Shown: positions 32,470-43,289 of the stretch, piece after piece | How the letters are laid out: each line of letters opens with the position of its first letter | Numbering within the stretch: the stretch's first letter is position 1 | Assembly (NCBI GenBank): GCA_963575645.1 | Contig: OY754471.1 | Location: forward strand, 32,682,401-32,746,400 | Length of the DNA: 64,000 nt | Reading direction: 5' to 3' | Source of the DNA: Xanthostigma xanthostigma | Taxonomy: Eukaryota > Arthropoda > Insecta > Raphidioptera > Raphidiidae | Made by a program: the position numbers and the translations under genes | The notes under the pieces: model-generated | What the model was told of the DNA's origin: nothing | Database searches by the model: none | The model's input: only the letters and a program-made list of their open reading frames with translations

Positions 32470-33060
32470 AAAAAAAACACCGTTATAGGATATATCTCTT
32501 CTGCGCATGTACCGATTTTCTCCAATCAATAGGGCTCTTCATATTTGCGTATCTTCCCAAAATTTGGTTTCAATCCGTTCATTCGTTTGACCTGTATCGT
32601 GCTCACAAACTAACAGACGCACAGAGTTTTTCCAAAAATATGTTTTATGGTTTTGGGAGACGTCAAAACGAAAAAATATCGTAAAATTTTAAAAGTGAAT
32701 TTTGACCTAAACTAGCACCATTCCCGACTTGTGGGTTGGAATGGTAATTCCCCCTTTGTGCGTTGGAATGGTAAAACGAGCGCAAATCAATTAAAAAATT
32801 ATCGGAAAAATATTGAAATTTTTAGTAATCTAAACTTGAACTTTAAGTAAAAGATTTTTTTGAACATTTTTTATTTCGACACTTTATTCTGAATACTACC
32901 TACAATAAAATTATTTATAAATATACTGTTTTGTCGAGAGGGTTTGGCATTGCGACCGATGTATTTTTTTGTGAAGTGTTAACTACAGTTTTAATTAGTA
33001 GGGAGGTTTGAGTGTTGAAGAGTCTCATGCATTCTTTTTTTTAACAGTGAATGAATAAGG
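32470..33060. repeat. Fragments of dispersed repeats
   Basis: 32500-32600 (cttcatatttgcgtatcttc, tttggtttcaatccgttcat) is related in reverse to 13870-13920. 32935-32965 (gagggtttggcattgcgacc) matches the repeat terminus at 39041 and 57975. No gene. Confidence 0.45.
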
Positions 33061-33429
33061 ATAGCGCGGTGATAATGTGCACAGGTTAGCAGCACCGGGA
33101 TGAATTGTGAATCCCCAGACTTTCTCTTCTATAGGTACAATTTCTCATCTTGACAGTTTAATTGTTCAAAAACTTCTTATATTAAAACTCAAGAGTTGAA
33201 TTGAGAATAAAAAAATAATTAAAAAGGAAAATGAAAAAGTAAAACGTATATAATATTGTTCTCATATAAATGCTACAAAATATGTAAATGGTTTTTGCTT
33301 GTTAAAAAACAAATTTCATTTCAAGTATTTATCTGAAAAAATAAAAATGAACATACGTGTTTTATTAATAATGTAATAATTAATGATATGATAAAAATTT
33401 GCAGGAGACAAGGCTAAAAATTTTAAAAA
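33061..33429. other. Non-coding stretch
   Basis: Nothing recognised. Confidence 0.3.
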
Positions 33430-33520
33430 AGTTTTTATTGACTAAAACATTCTTTAATGCCCAACATTTCGGAAATATTTTTTTTACTTCTTCAGGACCT
33501 ATAACAAACCAATAATACCT
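33430..33520 (-). repeat. Penelope-like element tail with weak hammerhead-like core
   Basis: On the minus strand: cctgaagaagt, an A-rich spacer, then ccgaaatgttgggcattaaa. CUGAAGA and GAAA boxes are in the right order but stem II is poor. The layout matches ends of Penelope-like retroelements in general form. Confidence 0.35.
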
Positions 33521-34030
33521 TACACAGCTAAACCACAACCCTATTCTTAAAATTTAAAATACTATTTTTTATGTTTCAAATATTATCAAATAATTAATTA
33601 ATTAGTTTATACTTTATTAGGTTTGCCTTAAAACATTTAGCGAAAATTGACAGCTTTTTTTCGTCAACATATACCTACCTAAAACTTTTTAAAAATGTAC
33701 TTCATCTAATAAAAAAATTTAAACACAAGATATTTAAAACTAAGTATAAACACCCTTCTTTTTAAAAATATACAATTGTTCCTTCATTATTGTAAATGGT
33801 GTAAGATTCTGAAATTAAAATTAAAATAGTATTATTTGATATAAAAATTACATATTTTTACCTTTATAGTAAAATTTGTCCTTCAAAATTTAAAAGAAAA
33901 CAGCAAAACAGTGGATTTGACACGAAATCTCGCGAATAATAAATTATTTCAACTTCATTAGAATGTCAATAAAAGTATATATTATTGTCAGTATGATTCG
34001 AAATACATTTTATCAAAGAACTGTCTAGCC
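33521..34030. other. Non-coding AT-rich stretch
   Basis: Nothing recognised. Confidence 0.35.
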
Positions 34031-34541
34031 CGGTGTTTCCCAACGTAAGGCCCACGCCCCACAGGAGGGCAATTTGATTGTTAAGAGGGGCAATTCGAAA
34101 ATGGATTCGACACGAGTGTAATCCTTTCGTTTCGGGCCATTTAAATGCACTGCTAGATTTCGGTACCAAAAACGAAATAAGCAAATTCTTAAATAATTGA
34201 TGTAAATAATTATTAGGTATAATATAATAATATAAAATCTCTGTGCAGCAGGCATCAAGCGCAAGGATCTCACTAAATTAATATAGAAAAATCTTTAATA
34301 AAATTATTAGGAATTTGAATTTCAGTTTGTCATTATAGGTTTTGAAAACTGACTTAGTGTGTTTCGTTAACAATATCCTACTGATTTCTTCCTAAAACCT
34401 GTCATTTACGTTTCTTAAGTGAGCAATTCAATTTTTTAATATTAAAAATTATGTATGCTACATAGGGGGGGGGGGGGGGGCATAAGAATTTTAGAAATGC
34501 TAAGGTGGGGCATGACACAAAAAAGGTTGGGAAACACTGGA
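34031..34541. mobile_element. hAT-like MITE (CGGTGTTTCCCAAC/CAGTGTTTCCCAAC ends)
   Basis: Left end cggtgtttcccaacg, right end on the minus strand ccagtgtttcccaacc. Flanks gtctagcc (left) and ctctagcc (right, two bases off) suggest an imperfect 8-bp duplication. A poly(G) tract is at ~34466. No transposase. Confidence 0.6.
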
Positions 34542-34544
34542 CTC

Positions 34545-36149
34545 TAGCCGTTTTGTTTTTGTTGTTTGAACAAAATGACTACAAAACAGCGAATTTATAA
34601 TTTCTTCGAAAAGGTTTATCGGATCTTATATTTTGTTCTGGTGATACTAACTTTTTTTTACTAACATGCAATATTCATCAAACTGGAAAGTTGGTCTCGT
34701 GAAACAAATCTAAGCAGCGCTTGTTTTTTTTTGTGTTAATACATTTAATTTTTATAGCATAGGATAAAAAATCTGACAAGCCATCAGTTTTTTTATCATT
34801 TTAGCTCCACATGCGGGGAATTGTACCTACTAGTTGACATCAAAATTCAGTTTTCAAAATGGTACAATATTATTTCGTTGTGAGGTACCCCGAGTCCAAA
34901 AAACATTTTTTTGGAATCTACTAACTGCGGAGCGGATTGAAACTAAATGTTTAGTATGATAGTAAGGGGGCCACCCTCGGCAATTTTTTGCTAAAATACC
35001 TTTATTAATACGTTATTTTCTCTAAAAGTCAATTTTATATCTTAATTCGCCTAGGTTATATTATGTCAAATGCCAGAATTATTGAACTTGAAATAGGGTA
35101 TATGCACAATTTTTGAAAATATTTTAAATCAATTATTTTCATATTAAAAGTTATCAAACACATGAAATCATTCATGAAAATATTGAATTAAAAAATAAAT
35201 ATTCTTTTTGGGCAAGCTATTTTGATTATCCAAACGCGCCATTTTAGCGCGGGAGATATGTGACGTCATACAACATGTCAACAATTTTGTTGGTCGAATC
35301 AATAACATTGCGTTTCGATATTTTATACTTCGCGCGTATTTATTGCATTTTTGTAAATATATATTATTTAGCAAAAATTTAAAAAGAAAAAACTATTTAG
35401 AGTTTAACCAATTGCAATAAAGATTACAAAAAATAACATTTAAAAAAAATATAAGTTACATACATATACCCTATTGTCCTGTCGTTCAATTGGCTGATTT
35501 TTTAAAAATAATTTTAAAACAAATGAATGCATGCAATACGCACATATAATCCAAATTAGATTTTAAATCTGCGAACTGCGGACGGAAAGACACCTCAGTC
35601 TTTTATGTCAAACGTAAGATTGTAGTTTTTATATGTTTCCACTCCATTACGCTACGTCTTCCTGTGTGAGCACTGAGCAGATGGAGTTAGCGAAAGAACG
35701 GATTACTTGGCGTTTTTGACATTCCGATCTGACTTTAATTAGATCTAAAGAGGCTGTGTCGCCGGCTCCCTGTTCTTTGTGTCAATCACGTGGGATTACT
35801 CTTTAACTAGACGCCTTCTGCCAACGTCGGTGTCGACCAACACGCCTTTTTATATATCCCAAACAGTATGAACCAAACCTATTACTCTATAGTTAGATTC
35901 TTCAGTACAATTGGGTATTGTCCTATTTCCACTGATTACTGAAATAGACAAATGGGGAAAAATAATGTTTCCATCTTTTTTCGTTTTTAAAAATATCAAT
36001 AAATAAAAATTGTCGTTAATTAAAAATGGACTACCTATCGAATAAGGTGTGACGTCATTTGTCTGCAGCCTACGTACAAGCAAAAGAAGCTGGACAGGTA
36101 CATGGCATTTACCTATCAAAATAGATTCGTTATTATATCTACTGGAATT
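34545..36149. other. Non-coding stretch with repeat scraps
   Basis: 34800-34960 is a copy of the 24.9 kb repeat. The rest shows no gene. A GC-richer patch with cgcgccattttagcgcgg is near 35234. The ORF at 35850-36119 has no recognisable domain. Confidence 0.35.
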
Positions 36150-36534
36150 TTATAATCTTCATTTTTCATCGTAGAATATTTTTGAAAAAAAGCTGTTTTT
36201 GACTAAAAGAAATGAATATTTCAAAAACTTCTTGATTTTTTATATAAAAAATTGTGCTTATTTGAGACATAAAAAGGCATGCTTTCACAAAATTTCGTCA
36301 AAATGATTTTTGCTTACATGAAAAATAAAAAATAAAAGATCGTTTTTTTTGCACATTTCCCATTTTTAACGGAAATGTTGAGGTCACACTAAAAAGTGGT
36401 TTTTATAAAAGTTGTAGATTTTTTATGTTCTACAACTGTGTCATGTAGAACATTTTTTGATACAATATTAAGTTTTGCCAGAAAAGGCAATAATATGTTT
36501 TGCCCTCACTTTCAACCCCCCCAAATTAACCCTA

Positions 36535-37065
36535 TCTAAGTTTATTTATGTAATAAGAAAAGCTAGGTATCTATATAACGACTCAACTCTTTTAAGAACC
36601 ATATATTACGGTTTCGTTTTTTCACGTTTAAAGTATGGAATACTAGCTTGGGGCAATAGCCCACATTCCACTAACATTTTTATAATTCAAAAGAAACTGA
36701 TTCGAGTCATGTTTGGACTAAAGTGGTTTGATTCGTGCAGAGGTCTATTTAGGAACAATAATATTTTAACCGTACCGTGTATTTTTTTATATTACAGCCT
36801 GGTATATGCCCGTCTGCATATTCATTCCTATACAAGTGCTAACAATATACACAATTACGATACCCGCAACTGTCATCTTTTAGTAACACCAAAAGGGCAC
36901 ATAAACGTTTTTTTAAATAGTCCTCATAACTTTGCTATCCGAGCTTATAATAAATTGCCGTTGGAATATAAAAACCTAGCTTCTCTTGCGACCTTCAAAA
37001 ATAAAATAAAAGAATTTTTAATTAAGAACGAATTTTACACTATAACAGAATTTTTAAACTTATAG
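36535..37065 (+). pseudogene. 5'-truncated Jockey-like LINE ORF2 C-terminus
   Basis: Open frame of about 176 codons to TAG: LRTIYYGFVFSRLKYGILAW, IFIIQKKLIRVMFGL, DSCRGLFRNNNILTVPCIF, NYDTRN, YNKLP and an FLI...FYTITEFL ending. This is the C-terminal region after the reverse transcriptase in Jockey-clade ORF2. The upstream Met belongs to the host repeat, not the LINE. The catalytic domain is missing, so it is a dead 5'-truncated insertion, but with an intact frame and therefore young. Confidence 0.88.
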
Positions 37066-37152
37066 CTTTAAGCTTCTTTTTTTTGACATGTCAAATAAAT
37101 GTATTTCATTTCTATTGACAAAATATATTCTATTCTATTCTATTCTATTCTA
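37066..37152 (+). repeat. LINE 3' UTR and (TATTC)n tail
   Basis: Short UTR with tcaaataaatgta, ending in about six tattc units (37125-37152), which likely form the element's own 3' simple-repeat tail. Confidence 0.75.
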
Positions 37153-37429
37153 TACCACCCTCGGCCGGGAATTTTGAATTTTTACGTTCTTTATGAGTCC
37201 CTTTACCGTTTCCAATGATAAAAGTTCTGTCTACAATTAATGTTGGTTCTGGCTTTTAAATCAGTTAATTTACCTGCACTATATTCCTACCCGTACAAAT
37301 GTGACTTGATTTTAAAAGTCGATATTTTGACATAGGCCTGCGACAATATTCATCTTGCATTAATTTTTATTTACGGTTATTTTTCTTTTGATTTAGCTTG
37401 ACCCGTTAGAAGAGTGGTTCTTCGGATCT

Positions 37430-37830
37430 AAATATACTATCAATTTAAGTTTGTTAGACGGTGGCCTAAGAAGTCAGTAAGGTGGTCTTTGGTCCGCAAT
37501 ACTACTAGTCCAAGGGACGGTGACACTAAAAAAGTCACTCAAGAACTTTTATTGCATTTTTAAGGACCTATCCAACGATACCCATGGAATGAGAAAGGCG
37601 AAATTAAACATTTTCATCCCTCAGTATGGAAAGCTATCCCCTTATTATTATTTTTTTGTAATTTCATTACACAGTTGCATGGCGATTCGCATAAAATACC
37701 TGCCTGTAAAATTTAATCCGAAACGATGGAAAGATAGCGGAGTTGTAAGGCTGTGATAAACGAACAGACGGACGAACGGACATGTTGAAATTATAACGGT
37801 TCCGTTACAATCTTTCATTGGTTAGAAGGA
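37430..37830. repeat. Dispersed repeat with ACGGACGAACGGACATG tail
   Basis: Ends in gacggacgaacggacatgtt, then cggttccgtt, a common insect repeat tail. A similar inverted scrap (ggaacccttacaatttcgtc) lies near 60998. The 78-codon ORF here is incidental. Confidence 0.5.
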
Positions 37831-38018
37831 TGAAACAAAATAAAAATGAAAGATTTTCGCTTTTCGTTCGATTTTGCGTTTTAAAAATAGGTCGCCAACC
37901 AAACGCAAAATCCAAGAAAAGGTTAAAATTTTTCTTTTTTATTTTGTTTTATCCTTTAACCGATTGAGATTGGGTTTCCAGTATTCGAAAAAGCTTAGAG
38001 AGAACTTAGATCTGATTA

Positions 38019-38223
38019 ATAAAAAATAGAATAGTTACTTCTTACCACAACAAGTTTATTAGTGGATGTACATTTCGAGAGCTATGCTCTCATCTTCAGC
38101 AATACACTGAAGATGAGAGCATAGCTCTCGAAATGTACATCCACTAATAAACTTGTTGTGGTAAGAAGTAACTATTCTATTTTTTATTAGATTCAAACCA
38201 CAGTGCTCCTAATATTTTTGTTG
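38019..38223. mobile_element. Foldback element with 13-bp target duplication and two inverted hammerhead-like motifs
   Basis: Flanked by ttagatctgatta at 38006-38018 and 38224-38236. Arms of ~80 bases are almost perfect inverted repeats around a 7-base loop (38100-38106, caataca). Each arm carries ctgaaga, a gagagc-ata-gctctc stem-loop and GAAA. The long duplication points to retroposition rather than cut-and-paste. Confidence 0.75.
38107..38140 (+). ncRNA. Hammerhead-ribozyme-like motif
   Basis: ctgaaga, t, perfect stem-loop gagagcatagctctc, then GAAA. The boxes match the hammerhead core order CUGANGA, stem II, GAAA. Stem I is not evident. A mirror copy is on the minus strand at 38065-38099. 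Confidence 0.45.
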
Positions 38224-38359
38224 TTAGATCTGATTAGATTTTGGGATCAATCAGTAAAGTTGTTTCAAAGTTATTCAAAGAAATATAACAATTTTTCACG
38301 CTTTTGTTTGTTTATATGGTGATCCGGAAACTTCTTCAAATCTTAAATTCATGTCTTTG

Positions 38360-38480
38360 ATTACTCCTCAATAAATAATATTATCAACCAATTTTTCAGA
38401 CATTACCTATATTAACAAATCATTCAATTACAATTTAATTAACGTGTGGATCCAGATTTAGAGCTCCTTTAAATAAAAAT
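38360..38480. repeat. Degenerate Penelope-like tail related to 52100-52250
   Basis: tcaataaata, atta(t)ca/gaccaatttttcaga and gtggatccagatttagagct parallel the 52.1-52.2 kb order. The GAAAC box is lost. Confidence 0.45.
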
Positions 38481-38513
38481 ATAAAAATGATTAGTAATTA
38501 GTTTAATCTATAG

Positions 38514-39075
38514 TCTATACTAATATATAAAGCTGAAGAGTTTGTTTGTTTGTTTGGTTTAACGCGCTAATCTCAGGAACTACTGGTTCGAATTGAAAAA
38601 TTTTTGTTGGATAGCCCATTTATCAAGGAAGAATATAGGATATATAATATCACGCTACGACCAATAGGAGCAAAGCATCAATGAAAAATGTTGCAACATT
38701 CATCGCGGCAAACTAAATACTGAAAAAATTCTCAGAGTTGTTTCAAATTTGAAATTTAACCCTTTAGTAATTATTAAATTGTGCTGCTATAATTTAAAAA
38801 AAAATCGGCCCGACAGGACCGGACTTACAAATTTTATGAAAATATAAGTTTACTAATATAGATTTACATACTGAAGTGTGTATATAATATTTTGATACAG
38901 ATGTTAAATTGATATGTAGTATTGAAATTAAGTAAAAAAATGTTGTTTTAAAGGGTGTATTAAGGGGTATTTTTTTATTTTGTCCAAAAACAAAGTTAAG
39001 TTCATACAATAGAGCCACACTGCCCTAAATGCAAATATTATTGTCGGCAGGGTTTGGCACTGCGACCCAGAGTTT
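38514..39075. repeat. Helitron-like 5' end followed by repeat R3
   Basis: TCTATACTAATATATAAAGC resembles the start at 47391. From about 38690 it merges into repeat R3 (tcggcccgacaggaccggac to cggcagggtttggcactgcg), also present at 39660-39800 and inverted at 57975-58478. The minus-strand 74-codon ORF is part of R3 and has no recognisable domain. Confidence 0.55.
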
Positions 39076-39484
39076 TTTATTTTTTATTTTATTAAATAGT
39101 AAATTTGAATTTAAATAAAATTTAAAAATGCCTCAGGAAATTTTTTTGCAAATAAAATTTCGCAAAGTTAAAAATTAAAGGTGTGACTAAGCTCTACTAC
39201 CCTTCAGCTAATTCTTCGATTTTGTGTTCAAACATTCCAAAAGAAGTGTTACTCAAGCTGATTCAAATATCTACCCAAAAATGTTTGCTTTGATAGCTCT
39301 CTCCTACTATATAGGCAATTTGTTCAAATGTATTACAGCTTTAATCAATCAACAATTTTATCCGTCGAGATTATAAACGTCCAATAATAAGTTTGACAGG
39401 GAAAACTGAAACAAATATGCAATAATAATTATTATTGTTTGTGGTTGACACTTCATCATATTATATATTATATATTATTATTAT

Positions 39485-40064
39485 AATATTATAAATGCGA
39501 ATGTAAGTTTGTTTGTTACGCTTTCACGCAAAAACTACTTAACCGATCATCATGAAACTTTGCACATACACTCTTGAAGGTATTAGAAGTAACATAGGAT
39601 ACTTTTTATTAAAAAAAAATAAAAATTTTTTACGAAAAATAAGAAAGGGTTGAAAACATTTTTTGGGCCCAAAAATACCGAAAAATTTCTCCGAATCGTT
39701 TCAAAATTGAAATTTAACCCTTTAGTAATGATTAAAATGTGCTATTAAAATTTCATTAAAATCGGCCCGACAGGACCGGACTTACAAATTTTATGAAAAC
39801 GTTAAATATTATAAATGCGAATGTAAGTTTGTTTGTTACGCTTTCACGCAAAAACTACTTAACCGATCATCATGAAACTTTGCACATACACTCTTGAAGG
39901 TATTAGAAGTAACATAGGATACTTTTTATTAAAAAAAAATAAAAAATTTTTACGAAAAATAAGAAAATTGTTTGTCAAAATATGTGCAATACCTCAACCC
40001 CTGATATGCATGTCAAAAGTCGATTTCCATCTCAATCGCGGGCGTAGCCGCGGGTAGCGGCTAG
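39485..40064 (+). mobile_element. Helitron-like element with internal ~165-base duplication
   Basis: The block aatgcgaatgtaagtttgtt to gtaacataggatactttt occurs at about 39494 and 39814, nearly identical. An R3 piece lies between them. The 3' end has hairpin cgcgggcgtagccgcg, then cggCTAG before T. The duplication suggests unequal exchange or R3 inserted with repeat copying. Confidence 0.65.
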
Positions 40065-40069
40065 TATGT

Positions 40070-40756
40070 ATATAAATTGCACGTGGAAAATTCATACAGG
40101 GTCATCTAAAAAGCACATTATATTATGTGAGGTTTTTAAATAATTCTGTATGAGTTTTTAAATTGTCTATTTCACTATATTTTTTTAGTTGTTGCCTATT
40201 CTAGTGTCAACTATTTTATGAGCCGTCATAATTTGCTCATAAAATAAATTATATAATTTTTTATGTATTTTTAACAATTGCTCTCAGCTCAGATTTATTT
40301 TTCTGGGGCTATTTTAAAAGTAGAGTCTATGGGAATTGACCCAGAAATCTGAAAAAGGTGAAATGGGCCCAAAAGTAATGTAATAAATAGTACTTATTCC
40401 AGGGTAGGCCCTTCAAGTTTTTATGCAAAGTGTTGTCAAAGCCGGTCGTTTTCAGAAAAAAAATTGTATTTATTTGTTTAATTATTTAAGTGAATCAAAA
40501 ATATATAAGCTGTTTTATATGGACCATACAATTTACCTATTTTCAAGAATCTGCATACTTTTCAAATCTGGTCAATTAAGATCAGTTAAATTGGTAAACA
40601 TAGTTTAAACCAGGAACCAAGGATAAAATCTAAAATTCTCAAATTAGCGCAGATTAAGTTATTTGCAATTGTTTTGCAGTGCCCTTATTATTAAAAAAAA
40701 TCTCTGAAGTTTTTTTTTCTCTCAAATATTATTTCATAGTATGAATTTTTTAATTG
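40070..40756. other. Non-coding stretch
   Basis: Nothing recognised. The 61-codon + ORF at 40423-40608 has no features. Confidence 0.3.
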
Positions 40757-41597
40757 ATGTTCATATTATAATAATACCATTCGCTCACTAACTCATTCAT
40801 AACGAATTCTCAGAAACTAAAATTTACAAAATTGAAATTTGGACCGCAGGTTCCTTTTGTGCTGTAAGCACTCAACAAGAAAGGATTTTTCGATATTTAG
40901 ACCCTAAAGAGGTCAAAGCGGAGTGTAGATTTAGGTCACGGCAAAACCACTGAAGCTAAAGCCATCAAATTTAGACAGTAGTTTTCTTTTGTGACGTTAG
41001 CACCTACTAAGAAGGGATTTTATAAAATTCAACCCCTAAGGAGGTTAAAATTGAGTGTAGTGTTTTTTCACAAAATATTCGTATCTCACAAATCGTCGTT
41101 GAACTAACTCTTCACTCAAATAGGCAAATACATGTTCGATCATTTTTTTTAATCAAACCAAAGTGCAGTTATAAAAATAGTCTTTTTTCGAAGCTGCTGG
41201 AGTTAGAAACACGAAATTTGACTGGAGGATTCTTTATTAAAATCAAAGACATCGGTCTTCAAATTACCAGAATCGGGGGTAAAAACGGGATGGGAATACC
41301 CTCATAAAGAATACGGGGTATACTGAAACTGTTTAAGCTAAAAAATTTGAGACACGGTAAATATACTCTTTTTAGAAAATAAATACATTATCGATGGTCT
41401 TTTGAACAATCTACTCGAATGGGGTGTGGGTTTTATATAAAAGAATTTAAGTGTGCTAGATATATCATCTATACCACGCGGACGAAGTTGCAGGCAAATT
41501 TCTATCGTTTTATTATGGAAAAATTAAATTGCCATGGGAAAAAGTTATATAACATTGTTTCGTCTCAATCGCGTGCAAAACCGTGGGTAACTGCTAG
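40757..41597 (+). mobile_element. Helitron-like element
   Basis: Contains gaaatttggaccgcaggttc, then aaccctaaagaggtc-type phrases twice. It ends cgtgggtaactgCTAG before T (41594-41597). No Rep/helicase gene. Confidence 0.55.
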
Positions 41598-41844
41598 TAA
41601 TATCTATATAAATGCGAGCTCAGTAAATTTTGACAGCTCATGAACTAAATGATTTATGCATCCATTGTTTAATTTCCATTAAATAGTCGGTGAGGATTAA
41701 GTTTTCGATAACCACAATGCACTATTGTTTATTCATCTGTTTATTCATTATTGTGCTAATTCAAAACGTACTTTTGAGGCTTGTTTGTATAATCCATTAA
41801 TCAATGTATGTACGGCGTGACTAAAAAGAATATATAATTGAAGT

Positions 41845-42669
41845 GGTGCCCGACATGGACAACTCAGTTCAGAATAACTCCGATCAAAACAACTCGCTCA
41901 AAATAACTTAGGTTAAAATAACTTTTGTCCAAATCGACTCGGCGGAAAAAGAACTCGGCTCAAAACAACTCCAGGCAAAAACAACTTCGGATGAAATAAC
42001 CCCGGTTACAATGACTTGTTTATGAGTGAATTTGAGACTATAACTTAAAACTCACATTTTCATGAAGATTGAAAACCATCGCTTTTTTTGATAAAGGGGT
42101 ATGCGAATTGTCTCGCAGTGAAACGGGAAGGGGCAAATGTGGAGTTTAAAAAAAAACAATTCCGGGGTGAACGATAAACGGGTATGCGAATTGTAATTCC
42201 ATGGTGAACGATAAAGGGGTATGCGAATTTTCTCGCAGTGAAACGGGAAGGGGCAAATGTAGAGTTTTTTAAAAACAATTCCGGGGTGAACGATAAACGA
42301 GTATGCGAATTGTAATTCCGGGGTGAACGATAAAGGGGTATGCGAATTGTCTCGCAGTGAAACGGAAAGGGGCAAATATGGAGTTTTTAAAAAAAACAAT
42401 TCCGGGGTGAACGATAAACGGGTATGCGAATTGTAATTTAAATGAAAATAATTTGAAATACGATTGAATGTAATATTGTGTAATAATGTGTAATGAGTTG
42501 AAATTTTTATTGAGGTGTTTGTGCTCTGAGTTATTTCATCTGAAGATGTTTTGCCCGGAGTCGTTTTGGTACTGAGTTGTTTTGGTCCTGAGTCGTTTTG
42601 TCCAGAGTTGTTTTGTTCAGAGTTGTAAAAATCAAAGTTGTTTCGTCCGAGTTATTATGACCTAGCACC
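41845..42669. mobile_element. 825-base element with 9-bp TSD and degenerate CTCGGxxCAAAACAA arrays
   Basis: Flanks aattgaagt at 41836-41844 and 42670-42678 are identical. Terminal GGTGC is mirrored as GCACC. The left 150 bases are a run of ~17-base words such as aactcgctcaaaataac; the right 150 bases are the same word type reversed (gagtcgttttggtactgag). The centre is a ~120-base tandem array. The 9-bp duplication fits Mutator-like elements, but no transposase is present. Confidence 0.75.
42090..42437. repeat. Three ~120-base tandem units
   Basis: tctcgcagtgaaacgg occurs at 42111, 42231 and 42350. Each unit also has two gaacgataaa-ggggtatgcgaatt blocks. Overlapping minus-strand ORFs are by-products. 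Confidence 0.88.
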
Positions 42670-42714
42670 AATTGAAGTGAGCTTCTTTTATATCAGCAGT
42701 GCATTACAGGAAAA

Positions 42715-43280
42715 TAGAAGAGTTTCGACAGGTTCGAATCCGATAATGTAGGTAAAAATATTTTACATTTGGTTCATGACTTTCAATGAAACACCTTCAA
42801 AAACGGAAAGTTTCATACTAACTTTGCACCCCCTTTTTACCCCCTTAGGGGATAAATTTCCAAAAATCCTTTCTTAGTGCACCCCTAGACCTCATAAGGA
42901 ACCTGTGTGCCAAATTTGGAGTCTCTAGATCCAGCGGTTTGCGCTGTTATTTCATCCCATTTTTTTCACGTTTTGTCACCCCATTTCCCCTTTTAGGGGT
43001 TGAATTTTGAAAAATCCTGAAACACGTATTTACTCATTTAGCGCCAGGAGTATTCCTGTATAAAGTTTCGAATAAAATGGTCTAACTAATCTTGTTTCTC
43101 TATACAAACTTGCACCCCCGTTTTACCCCCTTAGGGGATGAATTTCTAAAAATCCTTTCTGAGTGTTCCCCTACGTTATAAAAGGAACCCCTGTACAAAA
43201 TTTCAAGTTTCTAACCCTTATAGTTTAGGCCCTGCGTTGATATGTCAGTCAGTCAGTTTCTCCTTTTATATATATTGATT
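42715..43280 (-). mobile_element. Helitron-like 5' part, minus strand
   Basis: On the minus strand it begins near 43280 with tcaatatatataaaaggaga then actgactgac. ttgcaccccc(t/g)tttt and cccccttaggggat occur twice, an internal near-duplication. The 3' CTAG end is not found, so it is truncated. Confidence 0.5.
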
Positions 43281-43289
43281 ATAATTACC

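Larger units (their letters stand above)
36150..37290. repeat. Dispersed repeat (copy of 1183-1705) split by a LINE
   Basis: Left part to caaattaaccctat at about 36534; right part resumes at accaccctcggccggg, then gataaaagttctgtctacaa. The uninterrupted copy at 1560-1580 reads caaattaactctataccacc, pinpointing the insertion. Confidence 0.75.

Noticed and set aside
42052..42399. 115- and 72-codon minus-strand ORFs with repeated CPFPFHCE words
   Set aside because: By-products of the 120-base triplicate inside the 41845-42669 element.
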